DNA of 39,462 nt from W589 sp964611805 (GCA_964611805.1 CAZTBG010000012.1:1-39462), one strand, 5' to 3'. Counted from the stretch's first letter, positions 18,435-27,449 are shown. A program made the numbers and translations. Notes: generated by a model not told the origin, from the letters alone.

Positions 18435-19693
18435 GCCGTCTCCTCGTTTTCTTCCTCTTCCTCGCGCCTGCGAACATTAGTAGAGGGCATTCCCTTGATG
18501 ACCCATTTGAAGTTGACGGTGATCCAGGCAACACCCACACCAATTATGCCGCCAAGCAGCATTGCGTCTCGCCCCCGAATTCTGTCTATTGACGGAACCG
18601 GTTCAGACGGTTTACCGACAACCATTTCTTCCAGTACAGAAGGATCATCACCATTGCCTGACAGGAGTGATGTCATTCTATCGGTCAGATAGGCAAGTTC
18701 CTGGCTGAGGTTAGCAACTCTACCTTCAGCAAGATTCAAATCCAGGTTGTGTCCAACGTAATCAATTTCGTTCTGGTTTTGCAGAGTAGTTAATTCACTC
18801 CTAGCTTCGGCGAGGGCACTGCTAGCCCTTTCGACTGCAGCGAGGGCGTCCAGATAATCCTGGCTCTGGTCACCTATAGCAATCAGGGCAGCCAGTTCTT
18901 CTGCTTGACGAACGAGTTCTGTGTTTAGGGCTTCTACTTTGGCTGCTAACGAAATGTACGTAGAATCGCTGTATAGGTCGTGGGTGGTGCCTTGTAGCGA
19001 TGCGTATGCCAGTTCTTGTTCGGCTTCAAGAAGTTTTGCCCTAACGTTACCAGCATCCTCCACAAGTGAATCATATTCTTCTAATCGTAACTTGTCTTCT
19101 TCAGCGGCTAGGAAATCTTTGAAGACAGTCGGAACGAAAGCGGTAAGATAGAGGGTTTCTTCCATAGAGGCACCAATTGTCTGTATCTCTATTAGGGGGA
19201 CATCGCTGTTCGAGTTGTATCGTATAGATATCATCTGGTTCAACTCTTCGGCGGTGTGAGCAAATGTGGGAGCACTTTCCTCAAGCTCTTGGGCCAGGAA
19301 GTCCAGGAATGGGAACGTGTTTGCTTTAGCGGCGTAATACTCCGCTGTCCTCTGCAAGTCTGTCAGAGACGTGTAAGAAGAGCCAGGATTAACAATCTGA
19401 ACCTGAACAGTGCTCTCGTATGGGCCTTTATAGCTCCCCCAAATCGCGGGTGTGGTGTCTTGTGGTGCCACAGGCCCTGCAGAATTTAATGAAGGACTTA
19501 TAAAATAATATAGTAATCCCCCGAAAATTCCTACAATGAGTCCAATTGCCAGCACGACAACAGACCGCCGACTCAGGAATGGCACCATTTTTGGTATAGA
19601 TTCTCGCTTCCTATCTGCGCCGCCTGCGGTTACTTCAGACCTGTTTGGCCTACGTCCCGAGGTTCCTCCTTGTCCATAATTTTCGACCACCAT
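18431..19693 (-). CDS. Wzz/chain-length determinant family protein
   Basis: The ATG at 19691-19693 is chosen (420 aa) because GGGGGTG stands 6-8 nt before it. The topology is the classic Wzz one: a cytoplasmic N-terminus, a transmembrane segment (VVLAIGLIVGIFGGLLYYFI), a long periplasmic domain with strong coiled-coil character (about residues 195-340, rich in Glu/Ala/Leu), and a second membrane segment (AMLLGGIIGVGVAWITV) before a charged tail. It should set chain length or act as co-polymerase. No cytoplasmic tyrosine kinase domain (Wzc/CpsD) is fused or encoded in the window. It overlaps the epimerase gene by four bases. Confidence 0.85.
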   Translation of the reverse strand: MVVENYGQGGTSGRRPNRSEVTAGGADRKRESIPKMVPFLSRRSVVVLAIGLIVGIFGGLLYYFISPSLNSAGPVAPQDTTPAIWGSYKGPYESTVQVQIVNPGSSYTSLTDLQRTAEYYAAKANTFPFLDFLAQELEESAPTFAHTAEELNQMISIRYNSNSDVPLIEIQTIGASMEETLYLTAFVPTVFKDFLAAEEDKLRLEEYDSLVEDAGNVRAKLLEAEQELAYASLQGTTHDLYSDSTYISLAAKVEALNTELVRQAEELAALIAIGDQSQDYLDALAAVERASSALAEARSELTTLQNQNEIDYVGHNLDLNLAEGRVANLSQELAYLTDRMTSLLSGNGDDPSVLEEMVVGKPSEPVPSIDRIRGRDAMLLGGIIGVGVAWITVNFKWVIKGMPSTNVRRREEEEENEETA

Positions 19694-19709
19694 TTTGTTC
19701 ACCCCCACA

Positions 19710-19731
19710 CTGTAATTATTCTGTAATTATT
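19710..19731. repeat. 11-bp tandem duplication before the Wzz-like gene
   Basis: CTGTAATTATT occurs twice in direct succession (19710-19720 and 19721-19731), 17 bp upstream of the Wzz-like start codon. The period equals one helical turn, as in the GTTAGA arrays elsewhere in the window, but the sequence and the spacing to any -10 element differ. Confidence 0.6.
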
Positions 19732-19753
19732 TATGTATTTAATTTGCGGCAGT

Positions 19754-20887
19754 TCAGCTGAGTAGCTCGTCTGCTGCAACCTGTAATTCAGACTCAGTGA
19801 ATTCTTGAACACTCTTGCATATGTAATCCACTTCCTCTGTACTCAATTCGGGATACATCGGAAGTGAGAGTATCTCTCCGACCACTCGCTCGGTGACGGG
19901 AAGAGAAGAATTAGCTCCACCGTAATTGTGCCAGGCTTCCTGAAGATGGATTGGGACAGGGTAGTGCATGCCCGTGGCTATACCTTTGGTCTCCAGCCAA
20001 GCACGAAGCTCGTCCCGATATGGTGTCCTGACCACATAAAGATGGTAAACGTGTTTAGCCCATACCTTCTCTTGTGGTTTCACTATCGATTCAGGCAGGC
20101 CGGTACTATAGGCCTGGGCGATGTTACGTCTGCTTTCTGTCCATTCGCCCAGATGAGGTAGTTTTACCTTCAGTACGGCAGCCTGAATCTCATCAAGGCG
20201 GTCATTGACTCCGAACAGGGAATGGTAGTACTTGGGGTCCTGGCCGTGGTCTCGCAGTAATCTACATTGCCTGGCGATGTCTGGGTCGGATGTTGTAATC
20301 ATGCCAGCCTCGCCGTAAGCTCCCAGGTTCTTGGTGAAGTAGAAGCTGAAGCAGCCAATATCACCAAGAGATCCAGTCCGGCGTCCTTTGTACTCGGCTC
20401 CGTGTGCCTGACAGGCATCTTCGACAACCTTAATCTTGTGAGAACGGGCCAGTCCCAGGATGGAGTCCATATCTGCCGGATGCCCATAAAGGTGTACCGG
20501 GATGATGGCCTTAGTCCTGCTGGTGATTGCCTCCTCTATCTGAGATGGGTCCATATTGTAGGTATCGGGGTCGATGTCGACAAATACAGGCCGGGCGCCC
20601 ACCAGGACTATAGCCTCGACTGTGGCGAAGAAGGTGTTTGAGACAGTGATGACCTCATCTCCTGGCCCGATGCCACAGGCGAGAAGTGCTAGGTGCAGGG
20701 CGTCAGTGCCCGAACCGACACCGATGGCAAACTCGGTGCCACAGTATGCAGCAAATTCTGATTCGAACGTGTGGACGTTCTTGCCGAGGAACAGCTGCAT
20801 TCCATCCAGAACGTCACCTATCTCAGTCAGTATCTCATCCTTGAGACCCTGATATTGTTTCTTGAGGTCAACTAACGGTATGCGCAT
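19754..20887 (-). CDS. DegT/DnrJ/EryC1/StrS sugar aminotransferase
   Basis: This 377-aa PLP enzyme starts IPLVDLKKQYQGLKDEI and has the family's GTEFAIGVGSGTDALHLAL near residue 50, NTFFATVEA near 85, DACQAHGAEYKGRRTGSLGD near 158, and the PLP lysine in FYFTKNLGAYGEAGM near 184. Position beside a Gfo/Idh dehydrogenase and a hexapeptide acetyltransferase matches the WbpE/WlbC arrangement, in which a 3-keto sugar nucleotide is converted to a 3-amino sugar using glutamate. It overlaps the acetyltransferase gene by 20 bp. The exact nucleotide sugar is inferred from context. Confidence 0.92.
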   Translation of the reverse strand: MRIPLVDLKKQYQGLKDEILTEIGDVLDGMQLFLGKNVHTFESEFAAYCGTEFAIGVGSGTDALHLALLACGIGPGDEVITVSNTFFATVEAIVLVGARPVFVDIDPDTYNMDPSQIEEAITSRTKAIIPVHLYGHPADMDSILGLARSHKIKVVEDACQAHGAEYKGRRTGSLGDIGCFSFYFTKNLGAYGEAGMITTSDPDIARQCRLLRDHGQDPKYYHSLFGVNDRLDEIQAAVLKVKLPHLGEWTESRRNIAQAYSTGLPESIVKPQEKVWAKHVYHLYVVRTPYRDELRAWLETKGIATGMHYPVPIHLQEAWHNYGGANSSLPVTERVVGEILSLPMYPELSTEEVDYICKSVQEFTESELQVAADELLS

Positions 20888-21557
20888 CTTCTAATCCATC
20901 TGTAATATGTTTGTATGGTTTATCAGTGAGACCAGTAGTACATACCAGGTCTCCGATACTGCAAACTACCTGAGCCGGGTTGCCATAGGCAACTACCCCC
21001 GGTGGGATATCCTTAGTAACGACACTGCCAGCGCCAATTACCGCATTTTCTCCGATGACTACGCGGGGAAGCACGCAGGCGTTAACGCCAATCTGGGCTC
21101 CCTTCTTGATACGAGGACCTTCCATACACTCCGCTGCGTAGGGACAGCCAGGGTGTATGTCATTGGCTAGGGTGACACCAGGTGCGAGGAATACATCATC
21201 TTCGATGAGGGTAAACTGGGCCACGTAGACTTTATTATGGATTCTCACGTTGTTTCCTATACAGCAGCCATAGTCAATGACAGAGTTACCCCAGATACGA
21301 ACACCATCTCCAATAATGTTCTGCTCTCTGATAACGACATTGTGGCCGGTTTCCAGGTTCCGCCCGATGGAGCTACCGCTATAGATAATGGTGCCGCTAC
21401 GGATACGGGCTTCTGGGCCGATAGTCAGAAGATGGTCACCACAACGGGTCGTTGGATAACCAAGGGTTACACCATCATCGATAAGCGCTTTTTCTCCTAG
21501 GCGCACTGTGTTGCTACTTTCTTCCTGTAGCATAGGTAACTGGTGTTTATCTCTCAT
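20868..21557 (-). CDS. Left-handed beta-helix N-acetyltransferase (WbpD/WlbB-like)
   Basis: The start is set at the ATG at 21555-21557, which has GGAAGAGG 5-12 nt upstream (229 aa). The protein is built of hexapeptide repeats of the [LIV]GxxxxI type across about residues 20-185 (for example IGPEARI, IGDGVRIWGNSVI, IGNNVRIHNKV, IGENAVIGAGSVVTKDIPPG). It contains GPRIKKGAQIGVNACVLP, typical of sugar-nucleotide acetyltransferases. It should acetylate the 3-amino group made by the neighbouring aminotransferase, using acetyl-CoA, as a cytoplasmic trimer. The C-terminal extension after residue 195 is unassigned. Confidence 0.88.
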   Translation of the reverse strand: MRDKHQLPMLQEESSNTVRLGEKALIDDGVTLGYPTTRCGDHLLTIGPEARIRSGTIIYSGSSIGRNLETGHNVVIREQNIIGDGVRIWGNSVIDYGCCIGNNVRIHNKVYVAQFTLIEDDVFLAPGVTLANDIHPGCPYAAECMEGPRIKKGAQIGVNACVLPRVVIGENAVIGAGSVVTKDIPPGVVAYGNPAQVVCSIGDLVCTTGLTDKPYKHITDGLEDAHTVS

Positions 21558-21569
21558 GAACACCTCTTC

Positions 21570-22622
21570 CTAGCTGGAGGTAGCCGTACTGGCTTCAGCA
21601 ATGGTTGTGGTTTGGCCAAGTTTTACTCGCTCGCCCCCATTTAAAAAGGAGTTATTAGCTGCTTCCAGTATGCTGGTTACCCTGAGTCCGGACCAGCCAT
21701 CGCTCCTTGGTTTCTTGCCTTCAGCTACACTATGGATGAAGTCGCTGCACTCCAGTTTTAGGGGTTCTGCATTAGATATAAAAGGGATAACAACGTCGCC
21801 GTAGCGATAATGAGGTGGCCAGGCAGCGAAGCCGTTGTTATCGCTGGCAGCGATTGCCAGCCCTTTATCATAGATGTGTATCTTTTCCGATTCGGAAACG
21901 TCATCGTAGATGGCCATCTTTTTACTGCCGACAATTGTGAGTTCACGTATTTTCCGGGGGTGAAGCCAGCTCACGTGCACATTGCACATGGTTCCACTGG
22001 GAAACAGTAGCTCAATATAGGCCATATCGCATAATTTGGAATCTACATGGTGTGTCCCCCGGGCACTTACTTCGACTGGCTCTTCGCCTAACACAGAAAG
22101 TACGATGCATATATCGTGGGGTGCCAAATCCCAGATAACGTTCACGTCAGGTCGATACTGGCCCAGGTTAAGTCGGGCGGCGTCAATGTTGTAGACTTCT
22201 CCCAGTTCACCGCTCTGTACCAGTTGCCTCAGGAAGTCCACGGCGGGATGATACTCATAGGTATGTCCTGCCATGAGCACCAGGTTCCTCTTCTCAGCCA
22301 GTTTAATGAGTTCCATGACTTCTCTGCTGCTTGTACTGACTGGTTTCTCTATCAGGACGTGCTTATCGTGGAGTAGTGCCTGCTTGGCTAGTTGGAAATG
22401 TGTGTCGACTGGTGTCGCTATCACCACGGCATCCACACTGTCTTTGAGCAGGTCTTCGAAGTCGATGACTGTTTTAACGTAAGGATATTGACTTTTCAAG
22501 CGCCGGAGCCTGTCCTTATCTAAATCACACACTACCTTTAGGTCGGCCTCTTCCAGTTCATGGAAGTTCCTGACGTGTTTTGGACCCCAATAGCCACAGC
22601 CAACGATACCAATTTTCAACAT
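21570..22622 (-). CDS. Gfo/Idh/MocA family sugar-nucleotide dehydrogenase (WbpB-like)
   Basis: The ATG at 22620-22622 is preferred (350 aa) because GGGAGGAAC directly precedes it at proper spacing; the longer reading uses that Shine-Dalgarno sequence as codons. NAD-binding GIVGCGYWG lies at residues 5-13, the family signature EKPVS near 94 and the active-site region WDLAPHDI near 165. In WbpB/WlbA such enzymes oxidise C3 of a UDP-N-acetyl-hexosaminuronate, giving the substrate of the aminotransferase two genes down. Gene order dehydrogenase, acetyltransferase, aminotransferase supports that pathway. It lies 20 bp after the sugar transferase gene. Confidence 0.9.
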   Translation of the reverse strand: MLKIGIVGCGYWGPKHVRNFHELEEADLKVVCDLDKDRLRRLKSQYPYVKTVIDFEDLLKDSVDAVVIATPVDTHFQLAKQALLHDKHVLIEKPVSTSSREVMELIKLAEKRNLVLMAGHTYEYHPAVDFLRQLVQSGELGEVYNIDAARLNLGQYRPDVNVIWDLAPHDICIVLSVLGEEPVEVSARGTHHVDSKLCDMAYIELLFPSGTMCNVHVSWLHPRKIRELTIVGSKKMAIYDDVSESEKIHIYDKGLAIAASDNNGFAAWPPHYRYGDVVIPFISNAEPLKLECSDFIHSVAEGKKPRSDGWSGLRVTSILEAANNSFLNGGERVKLGQTTTIAEASTATSS

Positions 22623-22642
22623 TTTGTTCCTCCCGTCCACTG

Positions 22643-23464
22643 CTAGCTACCCTCTCCATTGATGATGACTTGAGCAGTTAATAGTAGAATCTTTATATCT
22701 AGGAGTAATGATTGCTTTTCGATATATTCTATATCGAGACGAATCTGTTCCTCGAATGTAACCTTCTTACGTTCACTTACCTGCCACAGACCGGTCATAC
22801 CCGGCATTACCCGAAACCTTTCCCGGTGGTGTTCTTGGTACATTGATACTGCAAATGGTATGTCAGGACGAGGACCTACCAGGGACATATCCCCTTTAAG
22901 AATATTAAGAAACTGGGGGAGCTCATCGAGGTTGGTTTTGCGCAGTATGGCCCCAATTCGCGTAACATTCTCGACACGATTTTGCTTGAGGTTCTCCTTG
23001 ACCTTCTTCCATGTGTCATAATCAGTGTCTCCACCAACGTAACTCCGCAGGAATGCTTCATAAGCTGAATCATCATGTTCTATGTACATGGTACGGAACT
23101 TGTAGATAAAGAAACTCTGTCCGTCCTTTCCTATTCGTTCCTGGCGGAATATGGGATTTCCTGGAGAATCGAGCCTGATTAACACTGAAATCAGTATTAG
23201 TATTGGAGATAGGATAATTATCGCTAGTAGTCCAAATAGGCGATCTAAAACACTCTTCCATAGTTGGTATTTGGCCAGGTTCCTGATTCCGATCCTGTGC
23301 CGCGAGCTATTGGAACGCATGACTGCAGTTTCATTTCGGACCGGGGCACCGGAACCTTCGTTACTTTCTTTGTACTCGTTACTCAGTTTTTGCATCAGTC
23401 TATTCTTATCAGGGGATGCCTGATTTTCCGCCAGAGTCAGCTTACCTTTTTCTCGTGCTGTCAT
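22643..23464 (-). CDS. Initiating polyprenyl-phosphate sugar-1-phosphate transferase
   Basis: This protein of about 273 aa belongs to the bacterial sugar transferase family (PF02397), in the short monotopic form. A ~75-residue polar lead is followed by one hydrophobic segment (LFGLLAIIILSPILILISVLI), then the catalytic part with FRQERIGKDGQSFFIYKFRTM, the Asp-Glu pair in TNLDELPQFLNILKGDMSLVGPRP and the MTGLWQVSERK segment. It would load the first sugar phosphate on undecaprenyl phosphate and so commit the pathway. It is preceded by a GTTAGA array and a -10 element (23474-23533), so it can be transcribed independently of the dehydrogenase gene upstream. The predicted transcript start is within a few bases of the start codon. 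Confidence 0.92.
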   Translation of the reverse strand: MTAREKGKLTLAENQASPDKNRLMQKLSNEYKESNEGSGAPVRNETAVMRSNSSRHRIGIRNLAKYQLWKSVLDRLFGLLAIIILSPILILISVLIRLDSPGNPIFRQERIGKDGQSFFIYKFRTMYIEHDDSAYEAFLRSYVGGDTDYDTWKKVKENLKQNRVENVTRIGAILRKTNLDELPQFLNILKGDMSLVGPRPDIPFAVSMYQEHHRERFRVMPGMTGLWQVSERKKVTFEEQIRLDIEYIEKQSLLLDIKILLLTAQVIINGEGS

Positions 23465-23473
23465 CACTTCTTA

Positions 23474-23533
23474 ATCCTAGCTTCCACCAGTTAGAAACAG
23501 GTGCAAAGCAGGTTAATACTAGGTTAGAATCTG
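23474..23533 (-). promoter_or_regulatory. GTTAGA operator array A with -10, sugar transferase promoter
   Basis: Four 11-bp units begin at 23490 (GTTAGAAACAG), 23501 (GTGCAAAGCAG), 23512 (GTTAATACTAG) and 23523 (GTTAGAATCTG), read on the plus strand. Exactly 10 bp separate the array from TAGGAT (minus strand, 23474-23479). The distal unit runs into the last codons of the UDP-glucose dehydrogenase gene. The design matches response-regulator-activated promoters lacking a -35 box. Confidence 0.65.
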
Positions 23534-24865
23534 TGATAATTGGCCCCTTTCTGAATTCGGTAAGTTCAGGCCATTGCGGCCTATACCGTCGTAGATAAAT
23601 CCGGCCTGGACCATCTCTTTCGGGTCAAACAGATTACGTCCGTCGACAAGGACAGGCCGGTTCATCAGGGAAGCCACCTTTCTCATATCGAGTTCTTTGA
23701 ACTCATCCCACTCTGTAACGAGTATCAGGGCGTCACTTCCTGCAGCTACCTCATAAGCATCGGCACAATACGTCACATCGGGGAAAAACTCTGCCGTTGT
23801 TTTCATAGCGAGCGGATCATAGGCTTTAACTTGGCAGCCATGTTTCTTGAGAAGTGAGATGACCAGTAACGAGCGCGCCTCCCGTATATCGTCGGAATCA
23901 GGCTTGAAAGATAGTCCGAGAATGCCAATGGTCTTACCTTCCAACGAACCCAGCAATTCATGGAGCTTATTCGTCACCACATATGGTTGGCGCTCGTTTG
24001 TTTGCTGGATGGCCCTGACCAGTGGTAGCGGGACTCCCCGGCTTTTGCCCATATGGATAAGCCCTTTTACATCCTTGGGCAGACAGCTGCCTCCCCATCC
24101 TAGGCCTGCATTCAGGTAACCGTTGCCGAAGCGCGGGTCCATACCCATTATTCTGGATACTTGAGTGACATCAACATCATATTCGTCACATAGCAGGGCA
24201 ATTTCGTTGATGAAGCTTATCCTGGCGGCGAGGAAGGCATTTGAAGCGTACTTCGAAAGCTCAGCAGTTCTGTTGTCGCATTTCATTATCGGAGAGTCCA
24301 GGGGCTCATATAACGCGGCCACAGCATCAGCAGCGTTCTGGTCAGACGCGCCCACCACAACACGGTCGGGATGCATGAAGTCGAAAACCGCCATGCCTTC
24401 CCGCAGGAATTCGGGGTTGGATACTACCGGGAAACGGTGCCCGTTGTGACCACTACGGGCCAGTATTCCCGCCACGATATCGGCGGTACCCACCGGCACT
24501 GTGCTTTTGAGGACAATTACCATGGGTCTGTTAGCCGCTTCGGCGATACTCTTTGTCGCTGAGCGTACCCATTTCAGGTCGGGTTTCCCGTTGCTGGTTG
24601 AAGGTGTTCCCACAGCAATGAAGGCAAATTCGCTGTCCGCCAGTCCCTGAGCATAATCACTGGTGACGCTCAGTCTGCCTGCCTCCCAGTTTTGTCGCCA
24701 GAGCTCGGGCAGATCTCTCTCGGATAGGGGTAAAGCTCCACGCTTCAGGCACTTTACCTTATCCGGGTCAATCTCAATAAGGCTTATCTTGTGGCCAAGT
24801 TCAGCGAAACATACGGCTGTAACCAGGCCGACATATCCAGCTCCAATAACACTAATTTTACTCAT
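23519..24865 (-). CDS. UDP-glucose 6-dehydrogenase
   Basis: This 448-aa protein has all three parts of the UDP-glucose/GDP-mannose dehydrogenase family. The NAD domain carries ISVIGAGYVGLVTA. The central domain carries STVPVGTA, NPEFLREGMAVFDFMHPDRVVVG and the catalytic cysteine in GWGGSCLPKD near residue 262. The C-terminal UDP-binding domain carries GILGLSFKPDSDDIREA near 315. The NPEFLREG form indicates the UDP-glucose (TuaD/Ugd) group rather than UDP-N-acetylglucosamine dehydrogenases. The product UDP-glucuronate can feed the epimerase of this locus. The ATG follows a GGAAGGATATC ribosome binding site and lies 22 bp after the large sensor gene. Confidence 0.93.
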   Translation of the reverse strand: MSKISVIGAGYVGLVTAVCFAELGHKISLIEIDPDKVKCLKRGALPLSERDLPELWRQNWEAGRLSVTSDYAQGLADSEFAFIAVGTPSTSNGKPDLKWVRSATKSIAEAANRPMVIVLKSTVPVGTADIVAGILARSGHNGHRFPVVSNPEFLREGMAVFDFMHPDRVVVGASDQNAADAVAALYEPLDSPIMKCDNRTAELSKYASNAFLAARISFINEIALLCDEYDVDVTQVSRIMGMDPRFGNGYLNAGLGWGGSCLPKDVKGLIHMGKSRGVPLPLVRAIQQTNERQPYVVTNKLHELLGSLEGKTIGILGLSFKPDSDDIREARSLLVISLLKKHGCQVKAYDPLAMKTTAEFFPDVTYCADAYEVAAGSDALILVTEWDEFKELDMRKVASLMNRPVLVDGRNLFDPKEMVQAGFIYDGIGRNGLNLPNSERGQLSQILT

Positions 24866-24887
24866 GATATCCTTCCTGCTTTCCGGG

Positions 24888-27449
24888 CTAAACCGGAATA
24901 ACTTGAAACTCCTTCTTTCTCCATACCCGCAGAAAAGTGTTCACTACATCAGGGTCAAAGCGCTGACCGGACTCAGTGATTAGCTTCTGCACGGCGACTT
25001 CAGGTGCTAGTGCTTCCCGAGACAAACGCCCCGATGTCATGATGTCAAAACTATCTACAACCGCCAGGATTCTGGCCCCAAGCGGTATATTGGTACCCCT
25101 TACACCGAAGGGGTGGCCGGTCCCGTCATACCTCTCACACCTGTGCCAGATGATGTCCAGGGCTGGTGACAGGAAGTTGAGTCTTGACAGTACCTTCCAC
25201 ATGATATTGAAGCGTTGACTTAAGTCAACGGCTTCTTCTAGGGAAGATGCTAATCTTTGCTCCAGCACATCTTCGGGGCACGATGCAAATCCCAGGTCTT
25301 TGAGCAGGGCGGCATAGTGCAGTGCCTGCCGCTCACTTCGTGACAGCTGGAATTCGTGGGCAATCAGAGAAACGTTTTTGGCCACGCGTCGGGCACCCTC
25401 AGGGTCAAAGAGATTGCCTGTCCTTACCGATGTCGCAATCTCTCGGCTGAGTATTTGCATGGCCTCTAATGTGGAAAGTTGTTCTACTTCCTGTTGTAGC
25501 AGTCGGTCCTGCTCGCTTTCCAGTCGACTACTGAGTTCGTCAGTAAGGAACAAGGAACGATTGCAGAGCACCACAAGTTCCTGAATCTTATACCCCAGGC
25601 TCTCCAGGTTTTCCTCAATAGCTGATGGTGTTTGCTTCACAGTTTCTAGCAGAAGGTTGCGCAGACCCTCGAGGTGTGCTCGCGCTTCCTCCCGGCTTGT
25701 GTCTACAGCAGAGAGCAGGGCGTTTATCCTTTCTATCGAACTCTGCCATCTCCGGGGGACAGCGAGCATGAAGGTTGTCCCTTCTTTTTCATTGCTCTTG
25801 ATACTGAACTTCCCACCAAGACCCTGTAGCAGTACCTTAGCCAGATAGAGGTCGTTGTCCAGCCCATTCTGGAGCATCCCGCGCAGTTGACACTGGAAGA
25901 GGGCGGCCAGCTTCTGGTGAGGGATGTGCTGGTTGTGGTTGGTGAGCTCTATCGATACGAATGGTTCGTTCATTTCGGTTATGTTGATCTGTAGGTGGTC
26001 ACCTCGCGTGCTGGAGTTAATCTCGCTTCTCAGCAGATAGAATAGCCCCCGGGTAAGGCTCCGTCCGTCCACAATCAGTCGACCGGTGCCATCAATACCA
26101 TCTATGGTGATCTCCATTCCCTGCTTTTCGGCCAGGCGCTTGACCTGTTGTATAACCCAGTCGAAGGTGCTTCTCAGGTCCACCTCCTCCAGGATTGTGT
26201 CTTCGGTGAGCCATTCACCACTTGTCAGGTGATTGAGTTCTTGAACTACGTGGTATAGATTATTGGTGTTTTCTCGTATTGCGTTCAGGTTGTGCCATTG
26301 TCTCGATTCGGTGTTGCCCAGATTGGCTGATTCCAGTGATTCCAGGCAGTCCTGAATTATGGAGACAGGTGCTTCCAATCCTTCGGTTAGAAAGGCAACC
26401 CAGGTCAATACCCGTTGCAGCGTTCTTAGCTCTTCGCGGTAGGCATGTGGTATGCCCTTGTTATGCAGGCTCAACTCTGTTTCGATGCCCTCCTCACGGC
26501 GGTCCAGATAATGGTTGCTACCGGGCATGCGTTTTAGATAATCCAGTATCTCTGCGGCGGTCTCACTTATCTGGAGGGGATGGTAGAAGGTACGTCTTTC
26601 GTTGGTGACAGCTGCGGCGGAAATAGTCATAATCGGGTGTTGCTCCGTCTCGCCCAGTCGACCTTCATGCTCGACATAACCCCTCTCCAGGTCTCTCTGG
26701 TTGTACAGGCTCCTGATGCGGATATCAAAATCAGCAATAATCCTCTGGCAGAGTATCCTTGTTTTCTGGATTGAGGTGATAACGATGAAGTTATCACTGC
26801 CAAGGTGCCCTGCCAGGTCGTCCGGATTACCGAATAATCTAACTGCGTCACGCAGTATGTCGGCAAGGAGCCGAATAGCGCTATCGCCCCGGTCAAATCC
26901 ATATACTTTGTTAAAGGCCTTAAGATTATCTATATCAATATGAATAGCTGCGAAGGTCTTGTTCTGTTCTATCAGGCTGGTAACCTCATTGTGTACCTGG
27001 ACCTGATTGGGTAGTTCCGTGAGTGGACTCGTGTTTGTGGCTCTCTCTATTTGTCTGAAGCAGGTCTCTACTAGCGCCACAACCTCGTTGGGGTCAAAGG
27101 GTTTGGTAATGTACTGGTCAGCCCCATTTGTGACGGAGGCTATATCTATGTCCCCTTCCCCATCGGAGCCGATGATTATCACCGGAATATGGCCGGTCTG
27201 CCGTGATTCCTTTAACTGCCGGCAGACCTCCAGGCTTTCGTTATCTGGGAGGACCGCGTCAAGGAGGATGATGTCGGGATTCTCGTTGATGGCCTTGGTC
27301 AATGCCTGGGCTCCACTCCGTGTTGCGATGACCTCGAGGTTGGCGTGAGCCAGGTTTACCTCTAGAATCTGGACGATTTCAGGGTCATGTTCAACCAACA
27401 TGACCTTTTTTCGCTTCTGCTTCGAATTTCGGCTTTCGCTTATGGCCAC
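24888..27449 (-). CDS. REC-GGDEF-kinase-HD-GYP protein with degenerate active sites
   Basis: Order of parts in 853 aa: a receiver domain (15-130) with phospho-acceptor Asp in ILLDAVLPD and Lys in YITKPFD, though the acidic pair is weakened to VEHD; a GGDEF-like domain (about 140-310) reading LGSDNF where GGDEF is expected; a kinase-like region (about 340-560) whose H-box position reads TEGLEAPVS, without His, and whose ATP lid lacks the DxGxG and GLGL signatures (NHNQHIP, GLDNDLYLAK); a coiled coil (about 565-650); and an HD-GYP-like domain (about 650-845) with ALLKDLG in place of ALLHDIG but YDGTGHPFG kept. The start is GTG. The upstream array B suggests control by the neighbouring response regulator. 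It probably works as a sensor or scaffold rather than an enzyme. Confidence 0.82.
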   Translation of the reverse strand: MAISESRNSKQKRKKVMLVEHDPEIVQILEVNLAHANLEVIATRSGAQALTKAINENPDIILLDAVLPDNESLEVCRQLKESRQTGHIPVIIIGSDGEGDIDIASVTNGADQYITKPFDPNEVVALVETCFRQIERATNTSPLTELPNQVQVHNEVTSLIEQNKTFAAIHIDIDNLKAFNKVYGFDRGDSAIRLLADILRDAVRLFGNPDDLAGHLGSDNFIVITSIQKTRILCQRIIADFDIRIRSLYNQRDLERGYVEHEGRLGETEQHPIMTISAAAVTNERRTFYHPLQISETAAEILDYLKRMPGSNHYLDRREEGIETELSLHNKGIPHAYREELRTLQRVLTWVAFLTEGLEAPVSIIQDCLESLESANLGNTESRQWHNLNAIRENTNNLYHVVQELNHLTSGEWLTEDTILEEVDLRSTFDWVIQQVKRLAEKQGMEITIDGIDGTGRLIVDGRSLTRGLFYLLRSEINSSTRGDHLQINITEMNEPFVSIELTNHNQHIPHQKLAALFQCQLRGMLQNGLDNDLYLAKVLLQGLGGKFSIKSNEKEGTTFMLAVPRRWQSSIERINALLSAVDTSREEARAHLEGLRNLLLETVKQTPSAIEENLESLGYKIQELVVLCNRSLFLTDELSSRLESEQDRLLQQEVEQLSTLEAMQILSREIATSVRTGNLFDPEGARRVAKNVSLIAHEFQLSRSERQALHYAALLKDLGFASCPEDVLEQRLASSLEEAVDLSQRFNIMWKVLSRLNFLSPALDIIWHRCERYDGTGHPFGVRGTNIPLGARILAVVDSFDIMTSGRLSREALAPEVAVQKLITESGQRFDPDVVNTFLRVWRKKEFQVIPV

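Noticed and set aside
19710..19731. CTGTAATTATT repeated twice at 11-bp spacing before the Wzz-like gene, considered as a fifth GTTAGA-type array
   Set aside because: The units lack the GTTAGA core and no TAnnnT hexamer lies 10 bp downstream, so it is listed only as a repeat.
23519..24865. Assignment of the dehydrogenase as a WbpA-type UDP-N-acetylglucosamine dehydrogenase
   Set aside because: The NPEFLREGMAVFDFMHPDRVVVG and GWGGSCLPKD segments are those of the UDP-glucose dehydrogenase group.
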